56,214 nt of DNA, taken from positions 1 to 56,214 of the forward strand of contig RSEH01000289.1 of NCBI GenBank assembly GCA_006503475.1, written 5' to 3'. The DNA comes from Stentor roeselii (Eukaryota; Ciliophora; Heterotrichea; Heterotrichida; Stentoridae). Below are positions 37,114-48,364 of this stretch, one piece after another. The translations under genes were made by a program, and so were the position numbers. The notes beneath the pieces are model-generated. The model made no database searches. It was not told the origin of the DNA and worked only from the letters and a program-made list of their open reading frames with translations. The first letter of the stretch is position 1, and every line of letters begins with the position of its first letter.

Positions 37114-38034
37114 TTATTGCAAATAACCTTCTTCATTAATTTTACTATCTTTGTGTAAGTTACATTCAAATAAATATTTTCCATCTTTTGATCGAATTAA
37201 TCCTTGAGTCCAGGCATCAAATAATTCTTCTTTAATATGAGTTCTTGCAAAGACTTTTCTCTGATCTAGATTTAAATCTAAAAAACCTGAATTTTTATCA
37301 CTTTTATATTCTTCATCATCTAAAATATTATTTATGTTTTCTATAATATTTTGATTAGAACAAGAAACATTATTAGTAGTAGAATAAGGATCATGAATTG
37401 AATTTCTGAAATTATTACCTCTATGGTTGATTAAACTTCTAATATCATGAAATGACTTATTTTTTTCCTTAATTCTTCTAGTTTTATATTCATTGACTTT
37501 TTGAAGCTCTATAATTTTTTCCTCTAATTCTTCAAATTGTTTATTTTCATTTTCAGGATCATTGACCTTTTTCATTCCTTTGTCCATTTCTTTATTTTTA
37601 TTCTCAAGTTCACAGAGCAGTCTTTTGTTTTGATTAACGATGGAATCATTCATATTTTTCGAAATCAGTCCAACCTGCTCATTTAAAAACAAGATACGGT
37701 CCCTGTCGAAAGAAAATGATTTGAATTCTGTGATTTCATCGAAGTGTAAGTTTAGTTCTTTTAAGTTCTTTATTGTTTTATGTGATTCACGTTTAATAGT
37801 TGAGATTATATTTGCAGTGTCCTCAGCGATCGAAGATATGCATTTCTTGAGTTTTGATTTAATCAGAATCAATTTTAAAGCTAATATTTGTTGATTAGTT
37901 AAAAGGCCGAGAGTGTGGTCTTTTTGTGATTCGAGATGAGCACGGGCATGATCTATGCAACTTGCTTTGAGTTCTATGCAAGTATTGCAGAAATAAACAA
38001 CTTCTTTTAAACAACCTTGGCTTTTGCAGGACAT
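37114..38034 (-). CDS. B-box zinc finger and coiled-coil protein, possibly truncated
   Basis: 306 residues. The N-terminus is a B-box-like zinc site: CKSQGC, VVYFCNTC, SCIDHARAHLES and KDHTLG. A coiled coil follows (residues about 50-200, for example ENENKQFEELEEKIIELQ), then an Asn/Asp-rich linker and a short segment ending DGKYLFECN that looks like the start of a propeller blade. The usual layout in this protein type is B-box, coiled coil, then a C-terminal interaction domain; here the last part is cut by a TAA with remnants downstream. It could be a functional truncated protein or a recent pseudogene. No E3 RING is present. Function unknown. Confidence 0.6.
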   Translation of the reverse strand: MSCKSQGCLKEVVYFCNTCIELKASCIDHARAHLESQKDHTLGLLTNQQILALKLILIKSKLKKCISSIAEDTANIISTIKRESHKTIKNLKELNLHFDEITEFKSFSFDRDRILFLNEQVGLISKNMNDSIVNQNKRLLCELENKNKEMDKGMKKVNDPENENKQFEELEEKIIELQKVNEYKTRRIKEKNKSFHDIRSLINHRGNNFRNSIHDPYSTTNNVSCSNQNIIENINNILDDEEYKSDKNSGFLDLNLDQRKVFARTHIKEELFDAWTQGLIRSKDGKYLFECNLHKDSKINEEGYLQ

Positions 38035-38240
38035 TTTAATATGTCTATATTTTTATAATTAAAGATAGATCTAATTCAGCTGCTAATGGTAAACAAATAT
38101 TTGAATTAGTTGAAAATAATTCATTTGATTTATGAGAGATTAAATTAGAGTTTATGAAAAAATTACTAAATTATTGGATTATATGATAAATGAACTTTTT
38201 TAGATAAGTAATTGAATTGAAGTGAGAAGAATAAGAATAA

Positions 38241-38492
38241 AATAATAATACTTGTGAAGAATGTCGATATTTCTATTCAAATTGCTTTCAAAGTGATAAA
38301 TATAATAATTGTATCCCAGAAATTAAATTTTCTTCTAATAGATCAGTATCTTGCTACTCAGCATGCACGAAAAGTTTCGAAAAATCAAATTCTCATGCCA
38401 GAAAAGTGATAATGGATTTTTTCTTATCGCTTTATGATACTCATATTATCCTACTTTATTTACTGTCAAAAGATTTTTTCCAGAAAGTTTAA
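38241..38492 (+). pseudogene. Cys-rich stop-to-stop ORF without start codon
   Basis: 83 codons open between TAA codons, with a Cys-rich first half (CEECRYFYSNCFQSDKYNNC, VSCYSACTKSFEK) and a hydrophobic end (FFLSLYDTHIILLYLLS). No upstream ATG. It may be a fragment of an extracellular Cys-rich protein. No family assigned. Confidence 0.3.
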
Positions 38493-39884
38493 TTCAAAGA
38501 TTTGTTTTAATCAAAATCAATTAAATAATATTCTATTGTATATGATTGAGCTAAAACTATAAAATAAAAAAATCAATTAGCCCTACTATAAACAAGAAAT
38601 AAATATACAAAAATTTTCACATATTCCTTTAAAAATCGAGGATTTATTGCCTCACTCTTTTAGTTTTAGTTCGCCTTAGGCAATCAGACGAGGGATCATG
38701 CTTAAAAACAATAATCTCCCTCAATAAATATTAGGAGGATTGATGCTATTAGATACAATTTTATATTGGCGCTATTATCTTTAATAATAAATGGGTTATT
38801 ACTGCTTTGAGATTTTATTAATTTCTCATGATTAAAGCTTAAGAATGCATCAAAGTGAATCAATTTCAACTTTAGTCATGAGCGTATTGTATTTGGCTTA
38901 ATATCTTACCTTTTAAAATATAAAAAATTTAATTGTTTTTAGGTTTAATTTATATGTTTTATTAAATCTATATATAGAGTGAAGATATTGGTCTTTCTAC
39001 GTTTCTAATATGTAATGAATATATTAGCAATAACTGTACTTGAAATTATGATGAATTCTTTGAAGCAATAGCTTAATGAAAATAGATTCAATAGAAAATA
39101 CATTTACAAAGTTACTATATTTTTTCATTTCCCTTAGATAAGTGCAATTTAGTTATAAAAAGTATCTTAATTCTATTTCTTTTTATTCAGTATCTTATCT
39201 AGTTTATAATTTTCAATTTATAATCAATATAATTTTCTAAATCAATGGGATTGCCATAAATATAAATATAAGAGATGAGTAATCTTAACTATGATTTTTT
39301 TTGGAATCAATGTCTAAAACTGTAAATTTTTAAGATGGGATAGTTTCAATTATGATTATATTTGGAAATTAAAAATAAACTCTAAATTTAATTTACTTTC
39401 ATCTTATAATCTCTACAAGTTTTAAATCAATAATTAGTTTTACAGATTTATTGATAAGATTTTGATGATCTTAAATTCAACTCTATTAAATAATAATTAA
39501 ATAATCAGAATAATAGGAATTATTCAATTATAAATTCAAACCAGTGAGTAAATCTCTTTCTTGCAAGTTGATTATAAGTAATCCTAATCTCTCAATATTA
39601 ATTATTTCTTATTATGATTGAAATATAATCTGTAGTTTTTTAGGAAAATGAATTTAATGAAAATGGATAATATAGAAGTTTAAAAATCACAGTCTTACTA
39701 CTCTGAATTACAATTATTGAGCTTTATTAATTTGAATAAATTAAAAATATTATATTAGCGTAAAGTAAAATTTGCACTAAATAAAGAAATAAACTATTTA
39801 TTAACAATAAATCATATTCTAATAGTTAAAATACTCACTAGTAGCTCCTGCTAAACATTCAAATTATTAACTATCAAATTAATT
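38493..39884. other. AT-rich intergenic stretch
   Basis: No ORF of note. A GC-richer spot at about 38640-38760 (several short inverted repeats) was inspected for an RNA gene without result. Confidence 0.35.
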
Positions 39885-42800
39885 TTAATCATCAAAATCA
39901 TCGTCACAATTCACATGATTTTTAGACTTTTCACAGTTCAACTCTTCATATTCTTCGAATTCATTTAAAAAAGTCGATTTATAAACATCGAATAAACTAT
40001 TGTAATCAAAATGTTTTTTATCACCTTCATTTTTTTCGAGAAAAGTATATATTGTCCTGCTTTTTATTTTACCAGGAAAAAATCCTTGAACATTAACTGG
40101 CTCAGTAAAAAATTCTTCTTCAAAAGCATCACCTTTCTTGAAAATTGTCATAAAAGGAAGAATCTTAGAACTTATTTGAGTAAAACTTTCTGAAAATAAC
40201 AAAAACCAGTTATAGAAAAAACGTAAATTTGCAAGTATCATGAAGGTGAAGCAGACAACCTCTAATTCACCATTCAAATCATTAGTTAAAAAATAAAGAC
40301 CAGAAAAGCTTGTAAAAGTAACTGAAATCAAAGATACTTTTTCAATCTTATTCAATTGTTTAGAATCATAAGGATTAAGTTTATTCTGTAACCATAATGC
40401 AAAAAACAGCAGAATAATTAAAGTGTTTGCTTGGACACTAATTGAAACTCTTTTCAGAAAAACCACCATACAAATGATAAGCACCTTTCGATACATAATA
40501 ATAAATTCCCAGTAAAATACCGACTGGTTGTATCCATTAAACATCAACCCAAAAATGACTTTATTTTTATCCTCTCTAAACTTCTTTCGATTTTTTATCA
40601 TCAATATGAGAATAATTAAAGGAAAACTAAATATCCAGAGAATAATACTTGGCAATGAAATAATCATCAAATATTTATTATGCCTTTGCGTTGAGCACTT
40701 TATTGAGTAGTCAACTGATAAATACTCTCCAATTATATCAAATTTCGTGCAGTCAAATGAAGAAAAAATTGTTTTCACTATAGTGGGAAAAACTAAAAAG
40801 TAAACAACAATCACTGTCAAGAACAATTCTCTTTTCAGGTATTTATAAGTTTCATGAAAAAAAGAAATTCCAAGCCAAACTATACCTGAAACAACGAAAA
40901 TGAACAAAGGAAGTAGAGATACAAAAATCAGTTTAAAATAATAGATTTTTGTTGTTTCTGAATTACTGACATAACAGTCAATTGAAATAAATGATTCAGC
41001 AACAAAAGACGATGATTCATAAAATTGGAAAAATTTTTTTGTATAAAGCGGCCAGTTAAAGTTAAATTGTGAAATCATATAAATGAAATGTAGATAATTC
41101 ATCAAGATTTTCACATAAATAGACTGTTTGGATGCAGGGTAAAATGCTGATTTGATAGTAATCCTAACTAGAATCATACAAAAAACAAATCCAAAAATAA
41201 TCATAAAAAACAATGCAACAATATTAGAGTGACTATCAGGACATTTACTACATCGATTATCTGAATTTTTGCTATATCCTCTCAAACAAACCGCGCATTT
41301 AATTCCAGTGTGTCCAGTATCACAGAGTGTTTCATAGTCATTCGGATTTCCTAAACAAGCCTGCACAAGATCACAACGATAAACAATTTCAGATAAATAA
41401 TGACTTCTGTAGTATCCTGGTTTTACATTTATCTTATCACCTCCAGGACAGGTGCCACCTTCAGGACATATTTTGCATTTAGCTTCAGGTTGAATTAAAA
41501 ATTTATTTTCTTCACAGATTTTGCATGAATCTGTTCCTATTTGCTCTCCATTTATACAACCTCGCAAAAATACCTTGAAAATTAGATCTTGTTTGTATTT
41601 ACGCTCGTCATTTTCAGCTCCTGTAGTTTTTATTGTGTTGCATAATAGTCTAAATGATTGTTCTGAATTCGGAGGTCCTCTGATGATGAAGCCGGTTATG
41701 TTGAAAGTGCCTGAAACTGATTGAAAAGTTGTATTTCCACTTAATGAAATGAGACTAGATGCATTTGACTCTAATTTTAAAATGCTTTGATTGTCACTTA
41801 ATAGAACTTGATTGTAAGTATCAAGAATATTAATTGAGATAATTCCTTTAAAAGATTGTCCTGGTGCTAAATTATTCAATTTAAAATCAAAACCTCCTTC
41901 TTGTAATTTCCCATAATCTGATATTCCTAAATAAGCAGGTCGAGAAGCAAGATCATTTCCATACTTTGCAGAATTATTTAGAAAATTAGTGAAATCTTCA
42001 ATAAAAGGTTTGGAATCCATCCATTTAATCCCTCCTCCATCTTCAACTGCTTTGTTTCCCATTAGTAAAGATTTATTCCTAAGTGAAATTCTGCATATAG
42101 AGCAATCAGGAGTCTCATAAAAAACAGATCCTCCATTCCTCGCAGAGTTATTTTCAAAAGAACAATTCTCAATATCCAAATTTCCATTCTTAACAAAAAC
42201 AGCTCCTCCAAATTCTTCGCAATAATTATTTATAAAACTTGAATTCTTTAAAAATAATGACCCATAAGTAGATATTCCTATAAAAGCCAGTGGACCAAAT
42301 AGATAAGAATGAATGTTGGAGAAAATTGAGCTGATTACAAGAATAGAAGAACAATCTTCGAAGTGAATTAAAGATGAACCAATTACTGACTGGGTGAATA
42401 AACTTGAATCGATATTGACTGATGATTTGATGATGAGGGCTGAATAAATTATTTCATTTAGAGTTGAAGAATTGTGGAAGTCATTTAAGGTTACTGAATG
42501 AAGAGATAATTGGCAAGATTGAAGATGAAAAGATGTTGCGTTTTTTGCTGAGTTTGAGGAAAATTTAGTGGTATATATGGATATGTTTGAATGGAGGGCG
42601 TAGAGAACACCTCCAGATATAAGGGCTGAATTTTGTATGAATTGGCTTGAGTAGATTGATATGATACTGGAACTGAGATATATAGATCCTCCTGAATTTA
42701 ATGAAAAGCCAAATATGAATTGAGAATATGATATTTCTATTAAAGAATTTGAGTAGCAGTTTATGAAAGGAGCTAAATTCTGACTAGTTTGATTAGAAAA

Positions 42801-45800
42801 TGACGAATTTGTAATTTTTACTTCAGAGTTAATTACTTCAAATCCAGAGGACCCAGGGAATGAAATATCATTATTATAAATTGAAGTATATTGTATATTA
42901 AGAAAACTTGTTTGTATTGTTAACAGTTTCCCATTAGTAATAATATTATCGAAAATTGAAGTATCATTAATCACATTTACTGAAGAAAAGTTTTCAGAAC
43001 TTAATTCAATAAATGAATGCTCAAGCCTATCAAAATAATTATTATAAATAAGCGATGACTGAATATTGATGCTACTTTGTGTAGAACTTTTAATTAATTT
43101 GTTGTAATTTTCAGAAAAAATGCAAGACTCACAAAAAAATTTGCTCATACCAGATAATACTATGGCTGTTTCACTCATTCTATAAAATTCTCCATCAAAT
43201 ATATTAAAAGAACTGTTATTGTCAGCTGCAAGTAAACCTCCAACATCAGAAACCATAAGAAAATTGCCGTTAATAAAACTTTTCGTGATATCAAAAACTG
43301 AAGATGAAGAGACACTCGACCTGATATTAAAAATTCTCAAATTTTTGAAAGACATATAAAATGGATCAGCAATTGCCCTTAAATTAATAACTGAGTTTTC
43401 TGATGTTGAGTCACAAATAATCGAATCAAATAAATCAATATTCTTCGATAAAAGACCACCAATTAAAATACCAGCGAATAAAGCTGTATTATTTTTCATT
43501 AAAAGTTTTACTATTTTCAAAGTACCTTGACTATTTATCTCAAGCATACCGAAACTATTTGATTTTGAATTAATTATCTCAAGATCTTCTATGCTTGACT
43601 TATTTTGATCAGTATCCAGTCGAGAAGAAATCTGAAAAATAGATGATTTAGCTGACTCACACTCAATAAATCTTAAAGAACTTAAATTTAATTGAACAGT
43701 GGCATGAAGAATGCCTTCAAGTAGAAAACTTGGAGTTTGTGATTCTCCAAGGCACTTTGAAAAATGAACATTTTTGAGAATAGCATTTGGTGAGCCTGTT
43801 GTTAGGAATCCCATGTAAAGACAAGAAGCATAACCTATATTCGAGATATTATCTGAAAAAAAGATGTTTTTCATTGTAATTGAGAAAACTGACTCTATTT
43901 TAACTGATGATGAATAACGGGATTTACAGTCGGAAATTTTTATTTCATGAAGATTGATATATTCGAGACCTTTGAATAAAATCATTGAGTGTAAATAGTT
44001 GCTTGATTGTCTTAAAGTGATTTCTGAGATTTCGACTTCTTTCATGGTATTGATGACTGTTAATAAGATTCCATATTCTGTACTTGATCTTAAATTGATC
44101 CCTGTTAGATTTGAAATTAATAATGATTCTCTCGTATCTTCTACATGGACTCCTTGATTAACGTAAGATCCGAAAAAGCAACTCCAATCCTCAACTGAAA
44201 TGTTTAGAACAGTAAGGTTATAGTTTCTTGTTGCATGGATTGTTTTTCCACAATATCCAGTAAATCCAGAATAATACAAAGAAAAAAATGTAGGTTTCAA
44301 GTATTTACCTAAAAAATTGAATTTTTCTCTTATTTCCTCAGTTATTCTAGGATACGGTTTATCACTAATATTTTTTACGTTAATATTAAATATATCAACA
44401 AGTCCCACATTATTGACTTCAATAAAGCTACTATTAAGCAATGAATCTTTTATTGAAATATTATCAAAAGTAGTTTTTCCTAAACTGTTCCAATATTTCT
44501 TCCCATTTTCCTCGGTATACCCTGGATTATAAGCAAGATTATAACCTTCATAACTTATTTTGAAAACCTGTTTGTAAATCGATTTGAAATTATTAAAAAA
44601 AACATTTTTAATCTCAACATTATGCTCAAATTTGTTCATTTCATATATCAATACAGATCCTGTCATAAAGATATCATTAAATTCAACATTTTTCATCATT
44701 AAATGAGTTTGAGAATAGCTTTTACTTCGATCGTATCTATCAAAGTCATATGAATCGTATTCCAAAGAACTTGTATCAACTTTGAATATATGATTTATAT
44801 AGTTAACACTGAATAAGCAGTCTTCTATCGTTATTGTCCCGATAAGGTTTGCGAAGATGAAGAAATAAGAGGGGTTTACAGAGTTATCATAAGAAAACAG
44901 GAAATTATACTGAAAGATATTTGAAGTGATTTCAGCAGAGTGAACTCCTGATATTTTTAAAAAACCACCTGATTCAATGGCAACTCTTTCATTATACCCA
45001 TAGTTAAGATCCTCAACAATACAGCCTTTCATTACGAAGTTTTCATTTTTGCATTTATTTTGGCATGTAACTTGAATTACCAGCCCTAAAACATTCGGCT
45101 GGAGTTTAGAAAATTTGACATTTTTTAAATATAAAGACCCTTCAACTCTGATTAAAGTCTTAAACTGCTGTCTGAAGTTAATGAAATTCACATTTTCAAA
45201 TGAAACTTTTCCTTGAAATTTGAAGAGTTCATCATTTTTATATAAGGTGCAATTGTTTTCTAGGTAAAAAGTTTTTAGTTCATCTGAAACTTCTTCTTCA
45301 TTATCATTAAGGTTTGATAGTGGGTCGTAAAAAGGGCAATAAAAGCATGCATCGATAGTATTATTACAGTTGTCTCTAATGATCATATCACCTCTGAATT
45401 CAATGTTTTTTATTAGAACTTTCTTCGCAGTTGAAGAGATTGAAAGAGAACCTTTCCAATATACTACAGAAGGGTTTTGATAGCTTTCTCCTGATATTAT
45501 TAACTCTTGCATAGTAACTCCAAAGTCAAAGTTCAATGGTTCTAAGATTGACTTTCTTAATGGAAGGACTGCTAGCAAGTGCTTATCGTAGATGTGAATT
45601 CCTGTTGAAATAATGATTTTTGTTTGAATACCGTAAATTTTGGTAAATGAATAGTATAAAGATTCGAATGGATATGATTCAGATCCATTCCCTGCAGCTT
45701 TAGGAGGATCTGATGATTTCACATAAAACGTTTGTAAATTGGATCTGTGATAGTAGGAAGGATTAATCAAGCACCAAATAACTTTTGATTCAGAAAAAAG

Positions 45801-47057
45801 CTCAGATAGTCTCGAATCCTTTACTGTTCCTATAGGACAAGACGAAAGAAGGTATTCACATTGACCCATGACCATCACACCAGGACAAATAAGGCATTTA
45901 TATGAATTACTTCTAAGGCATAGTTGAGAAACTTGAAATAATCCAAAACACCATAGTCCCTCATCATTTAAGCAAACATGATCTTCACTACAAAATTCTT
46001 TTCCCTCATCTAAATATCTTAACTTTTCTTCTGAACAGCCGCTAGAAAATTCTTTAGTATTGGTCAAATTCAAATCATTAAAGGCAATCTGATAAAGAAT
46101 AGCCCGCCTTACTAAAAACAAATCATCATTAAGCAAATTATAAAAACAGCTCGGCACAAGACATCTTTGATTTCCTTTGTTTTCTTCAATTCTAATCCAC
46201 TCTCCATTTTCAAACATCAAACTGCATCCCGACGCACATCCACAGTCTCCATAATCAAATTCACAAGATTCAACATTGCACTGTTCTTGGCAAACATGAT
46301 CACCAAGCATAAAGTCAAAACACCCACTATTGCAATGTCCACAAAATCTATATTTAAATTCACATTCTTTATTATCACAGACATCATTTTCCTTGCAAAA
46401 TCCTTCAGCAATCACCTCATCATTACATCCAGGAGCGCAATCACAATCACCGAGGTCATATGAGCAGTTCTTAGTATTACACTCTTGATGGCATAAATTA
46501 TCTCCTTGCATGAAGCGGTAACAACCTTTGGAACATTCGACAAAGCAAGATGTATTCGGGTATAACTGTAAACAATCCTCGTTTGAACATTCGGGGTGGC
46601 AGGTTGGATCTAGAAGATATTCTTTTATACAGTAGTCAACTCCGCATAATGGCACACAGTCTCCGTTGTCATAAGCACAATAGGAGTAGTTGCAATCAAA
46701 GTCGCATATATCATTATTCAGTTTTTGAGATGTGCAGTTTGAGTTACAGACTCCACAATCAGATAAGTCCCAAGCACAGTAAACATTATTACACTCAGGA
46801 TTACAAATATCATTTCCTAGATTGTCGGGATCACAACCAGTAAAGAGGCATTGTTCATAGCAATCAGATTTAAAGAACTCAACTTGAATATAAATTTTTG
46901 ATGCTTCGATTAAGGGTGAGTCGTAATTGCATTCTTCATTATTACATTCGAGTTGGCATATTCCATCACCCAGCATCTCTATATCACAGTAAGCAAAACC
47001 ACATAAATTTGAAGCATCAATTCCTGATATCGCTAAAAGAACTTGTATTAGGGACAT
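39885..47057 (-). CDS. Giant Notch-repeat/beta-helix/multi-pass membrane protein, 2390 aa
   Basis: Signal peptide at the N-terminus (MSLIQVLLAISGIDA). Residues about 18-300 hold about seven Lin-12/Notch-type repeats (for example CNSGCFDFMLGDHVCQEQCN ... DYGDC). Residues about 470-1800 are repetitive beta-strand, Asn/Ser/Ile-rich sequence (SSIFSNI, SFINNYCEEFGGAVF, SFENNSARNGGSVF) typical of parallel beta-helix, pectin-lyase-like proteins. A Cys-rich EGF/GCC-type region (about 1830-1935, with CPEGGTCPGGD and DTGHTGIKCAVC) precedes eight or nine membrane helices (about 1940-2290) and an acidic cytosolic tail. This is a cell-surface protein, perhaps an adhesion or sensory receptor; ligand and signalling are unknown. 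The membrane module has a decayed relative at 4941-5715. No intron was needed. Confidence 0.85.
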   Translation of the reverse strand: MSLIQVLLAISGIDASNLCGFAYCDIEMLGDGICQLECNNEECNYDSPLIEASKIYIQVEFFKSDCYEQCLFTGCDPDNLGNDICNPECNNVYCAWDLSDCGVCNSNCTSQKLNNDICDFDCNYSYCAYDNGDCVPLCGVDYCIKEYLLDPTCHPECSNEDCLQLYPNTSCFVECSKGCYRFMQGDNLCHQECNTKNCSYDLGDCDCAPGCNDEVIAEGFCKENDVCDNKECEFKYRFCGHCNSGCFDFMLGDHVCQEQCNVESCEFDYGDCGCASGCSLMFENGEWIRIEENKGNQRCLVPSCFYNLLNDDLFLVRRAILYQIAFNDLNLTNTKEFSSGCSEEKLRYLDEGKEFCSEDHVCLNDEGLWCFGLFQVSQLCLRSNSYKCLICPGVMVMGQCEYLLSSCPIGTVKDSRLSELFSESKVIWCLINPSYYHRSNLQTFYVKSSDPPKAAGNGSESYPFESLYYSFTKIYGIQTKIIISTGIHIYDKHLLAVLPLRKSILEPLNFDFGVTMQELIISGESYQNPSVVYWKGSLSISSTAKKVLIKNIEFRGDMIIRDNCNNTIDACFYCPFYDPLSNLNDNEEEVSDELKTFYLENNCTLYKNDELFKFQGKVSFENVNFINFRQQFKTLIRVEGSLYLKNVKFSKLQPNVLGLVIQVTCQNKCKNENFVMKGCIVEDLNYGYNERVAIESGGFLKISGVHSAEITSNIFQYNFLFSYDNSVNPSYFFIFANLIGTITIEDCLFSVNYINHIFKVDTSSLEYDSYDFDRYDRSKSYSQTHLMMKNVEFNDIFMTGSVLIYEMNKFEHNVEIKNVFFNNFKSIYKQVFKISYEGYNLAYNPGYTEENGKKYWNSLGKTTFDNISIKDSLLNSSFIEVNNVGLVDIFNINVKNISDKPYPRITEEIREKFNFLGKYLKPTFFSLYYSGFTGYCGKTIHATRNYNLTVLNISVEDWSCFFGSYVNQGVHVEDTRESLLISNLTGINLRSSTEYGILLTVINTMKEVEISEITLRQSSNYLHSMILFKGLEYINLHEIKISDCKSRYSSSVKIESVFSITMKNIFFSDNISNIGYASCLYMGFLTTGSPNAILKNVHFSKCLGESQTPSFLLEGILHATVQLNLSSLRFIECESAKSSIFQISSRLDTDQNKSSIEDLEIINSKSNSFGMLEINSQGTLKIVKLLMKNNTALFAGILIGGLLSKNIDLFDSIICDSTSENSVINLRAIADPFYMSFKNLRIFNIRSSVSSSSVFDITKSFINGNFLMVSDVGGLLAADNNSSFNIFDGEFYRMSETAIVLSGMSKFFCESCIFSENYNKLIKSSTQSSINIQSSLIYNNYFDRLEHSFIELSSENFSSVNVINDTSIFDNIITNGKLLTIQTSFLNIQYTSIYNNDISFPGSSGFEVINSEVKITNSSFSNQTSQNLAPFINCYSNSLIEISYSQFIFGFSLNSGGSIYLSSSIISIYSSQFIQNSALISGGVLYALHSNISIYTTKFSSNSAKNATSFHLQSCQLSLHSVTLNDFHNSSTLNEIIYSALIIKSSVNIDSSLFTQSVIGSSLIHFEDCSSILVISSIFSNIHSYLFGPLAFIGISTYGSLFLKNSSFINNYCEEFGGAVFVKNGNLDIENCSFENNSARNGGSVFYETPDCSICRISLRNKSLLMGNKAVEDGGGIKWMDSKPFIEDFTNFLNNSAKYGNDLASRPAYLGISDYGKLQEGGFDFKLNNLAPGQSFKGIISINILDTYNQVLLSDNQSILKLESNASSLISLSGNTTFQSVSGTFNITGFIIRGPPNSEQSFRLLCNTIKTTGAENDERKYKQDLIFKVFLRGCINGEQIGTDSCKICEENKFLIQPEAKCKICPEGGTCPGGDKINVKPGYYRSHYLSEIVYRCDLVQACLGNPNDYETLCDTGHTGIKCAVCLRGYSKNSDNRCSKCPDSHSNIVALFFMIIFGFVFCMILVRITIKSAFYPASKQSIYVKILMNYLHFIYMISQFNFNWPLYTKKFFQFYESSSFVAESFISIDCYVSNSETTKIYYFKLIFVSLLPLFIFVVSGIVWLGISFFHETYKYLKRELFLTVIVVYFLVFPTIVKTIFSSFDCTKFDIIGEYLSVDYSIKCSTQRHNKYLMIISLPSIILWIFSFPLIILILMIKNRKKFREDKNKVIFGLMFNGYNQSVFYWEFIIMYRKVLIICMVVFLKRVSISVQANTLIILLFFALWLQNKLNPYDSKQLNKIEKVSLISVTFTSFSGLYFLTNDLNGELEVVCFTFMILANLRFFYNWFLLFSESFTQISSKILPFMTIFKKGDAFEEEFFTEPVNVQGFFPGKIKSRTIYTFLEKNEGDKKHFDYNSLFDVYKSTFLNEFEEYEELNCEKSKNHVNCDDDFDD

Positions 47058-48364
47058 TTATATAATGATGGATATTGATTACTTTAACTCTAATTATATT
47101 TGAATTCGAATGTATGGAAAACAAAAATACATATAAAGAATATTATAACTCTCAGACTATAAAACTTTGAACTCATAAAGTCAAAGATCTTAGATCAATG
47201 AAGATACCTATTCCTCTTTAAGTATATTATATTTGCTTAGATAATTAGCTCAATCATAATTTATTGTAATTTTGGTCTAATTTCCTCTTTTTCCTATTTC
47301 CATATTCAAATTCTTGTTCTGTTGTATTTAAATTTCTGAGATTTTCTTCTAGCTCATGACTGATTTTAACCCTTTCAAAGTGTTAAACTCGTATTCTAGC
47401 TTTTTTCTGATAAAGAAACTGATTCTTCATTTGTAAAAGCTCATAAAAATTTTTTTAGATATTTTTTTAGTTTAATCCTATTAAGTCTCTAGTTTAATCA
47501 TTTTTTCTTAAAGTATCACTTTATCACAGTTGACTATAATAAGAATCACTTCTTGCATAAAGACTTTCAAGATGTATCACAAATATCTATGATTATTTTT
47601 AAGTGTTCCGAAGTATAATGTTTCATGCTGTTATTCTTAAAAATCTTCGATTATTTAGAGCTCGATATATAAAAAGCTACTCTCGAGTAAATTTTCAGTT
47701 CTCACATAGCTTAAATTGACTTTTGTAAGGATCCAGACCTTTGAGCACTCTTTAAATCAGAGATTTGATGATAGAGAATTTTGAATATATTTTATTTATA
47801 TCGAACAAATAAGATTTGAATGCCAGTTGAATGGCTTGATAAATAAATGTACTTTGATAACTTTAAATTTAGGAATATACATACAAAGGGTTTTAAAGTA
47901 TCATTTAATATATATATTATCCAGAAATATAAGCAAAGTTGAAAATTGTAATCATTTATGAAATTATATGATCACCTTATTATCTGAGACTAAATTGATC
48001 TAAAGCAAGAGCTAATCTGAGATTACTTCTTCAAATAATCAAGTTTTAAAATGCGAATAAGTTTAAAATGCCCCATTAAGACATTAAGCATATTTTTCTA
48101 TTTCTAATAAATTCAAAGTAAGTTTTATTGACCCATTCTAATGCCTATATGAATAGCGATTTAAATCGGTAGGAAAATAGAAAAATGCAATCATCTGAGT
48201 ATATTCTTCGAATTAAACTTAATTAATTTCATTCTTTATCTTTAAAACTTGAAAACTCCAATCAAAATAAATCAGCATATTGAATAGTAATACTCTGCTC
48301 ATTTTACTTAAAATCAATTGGTTATAGATAAATTGAAAATTAAAGATATGAATTAAATTTAGTG
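47058..48364. other. AT-rich intergenic stretch
   Basis: Upstream region of the giant membrane protein gene. No gene recognised. Confidence 0.4.

Noticed and set aside
38640-38760. GC-richer spot with short inverted repeats as a possible snoRNA or tRNA
   Set aside because: No tRNA arms, no convincing box C/D or H/ACA elements, and imperfect stems.
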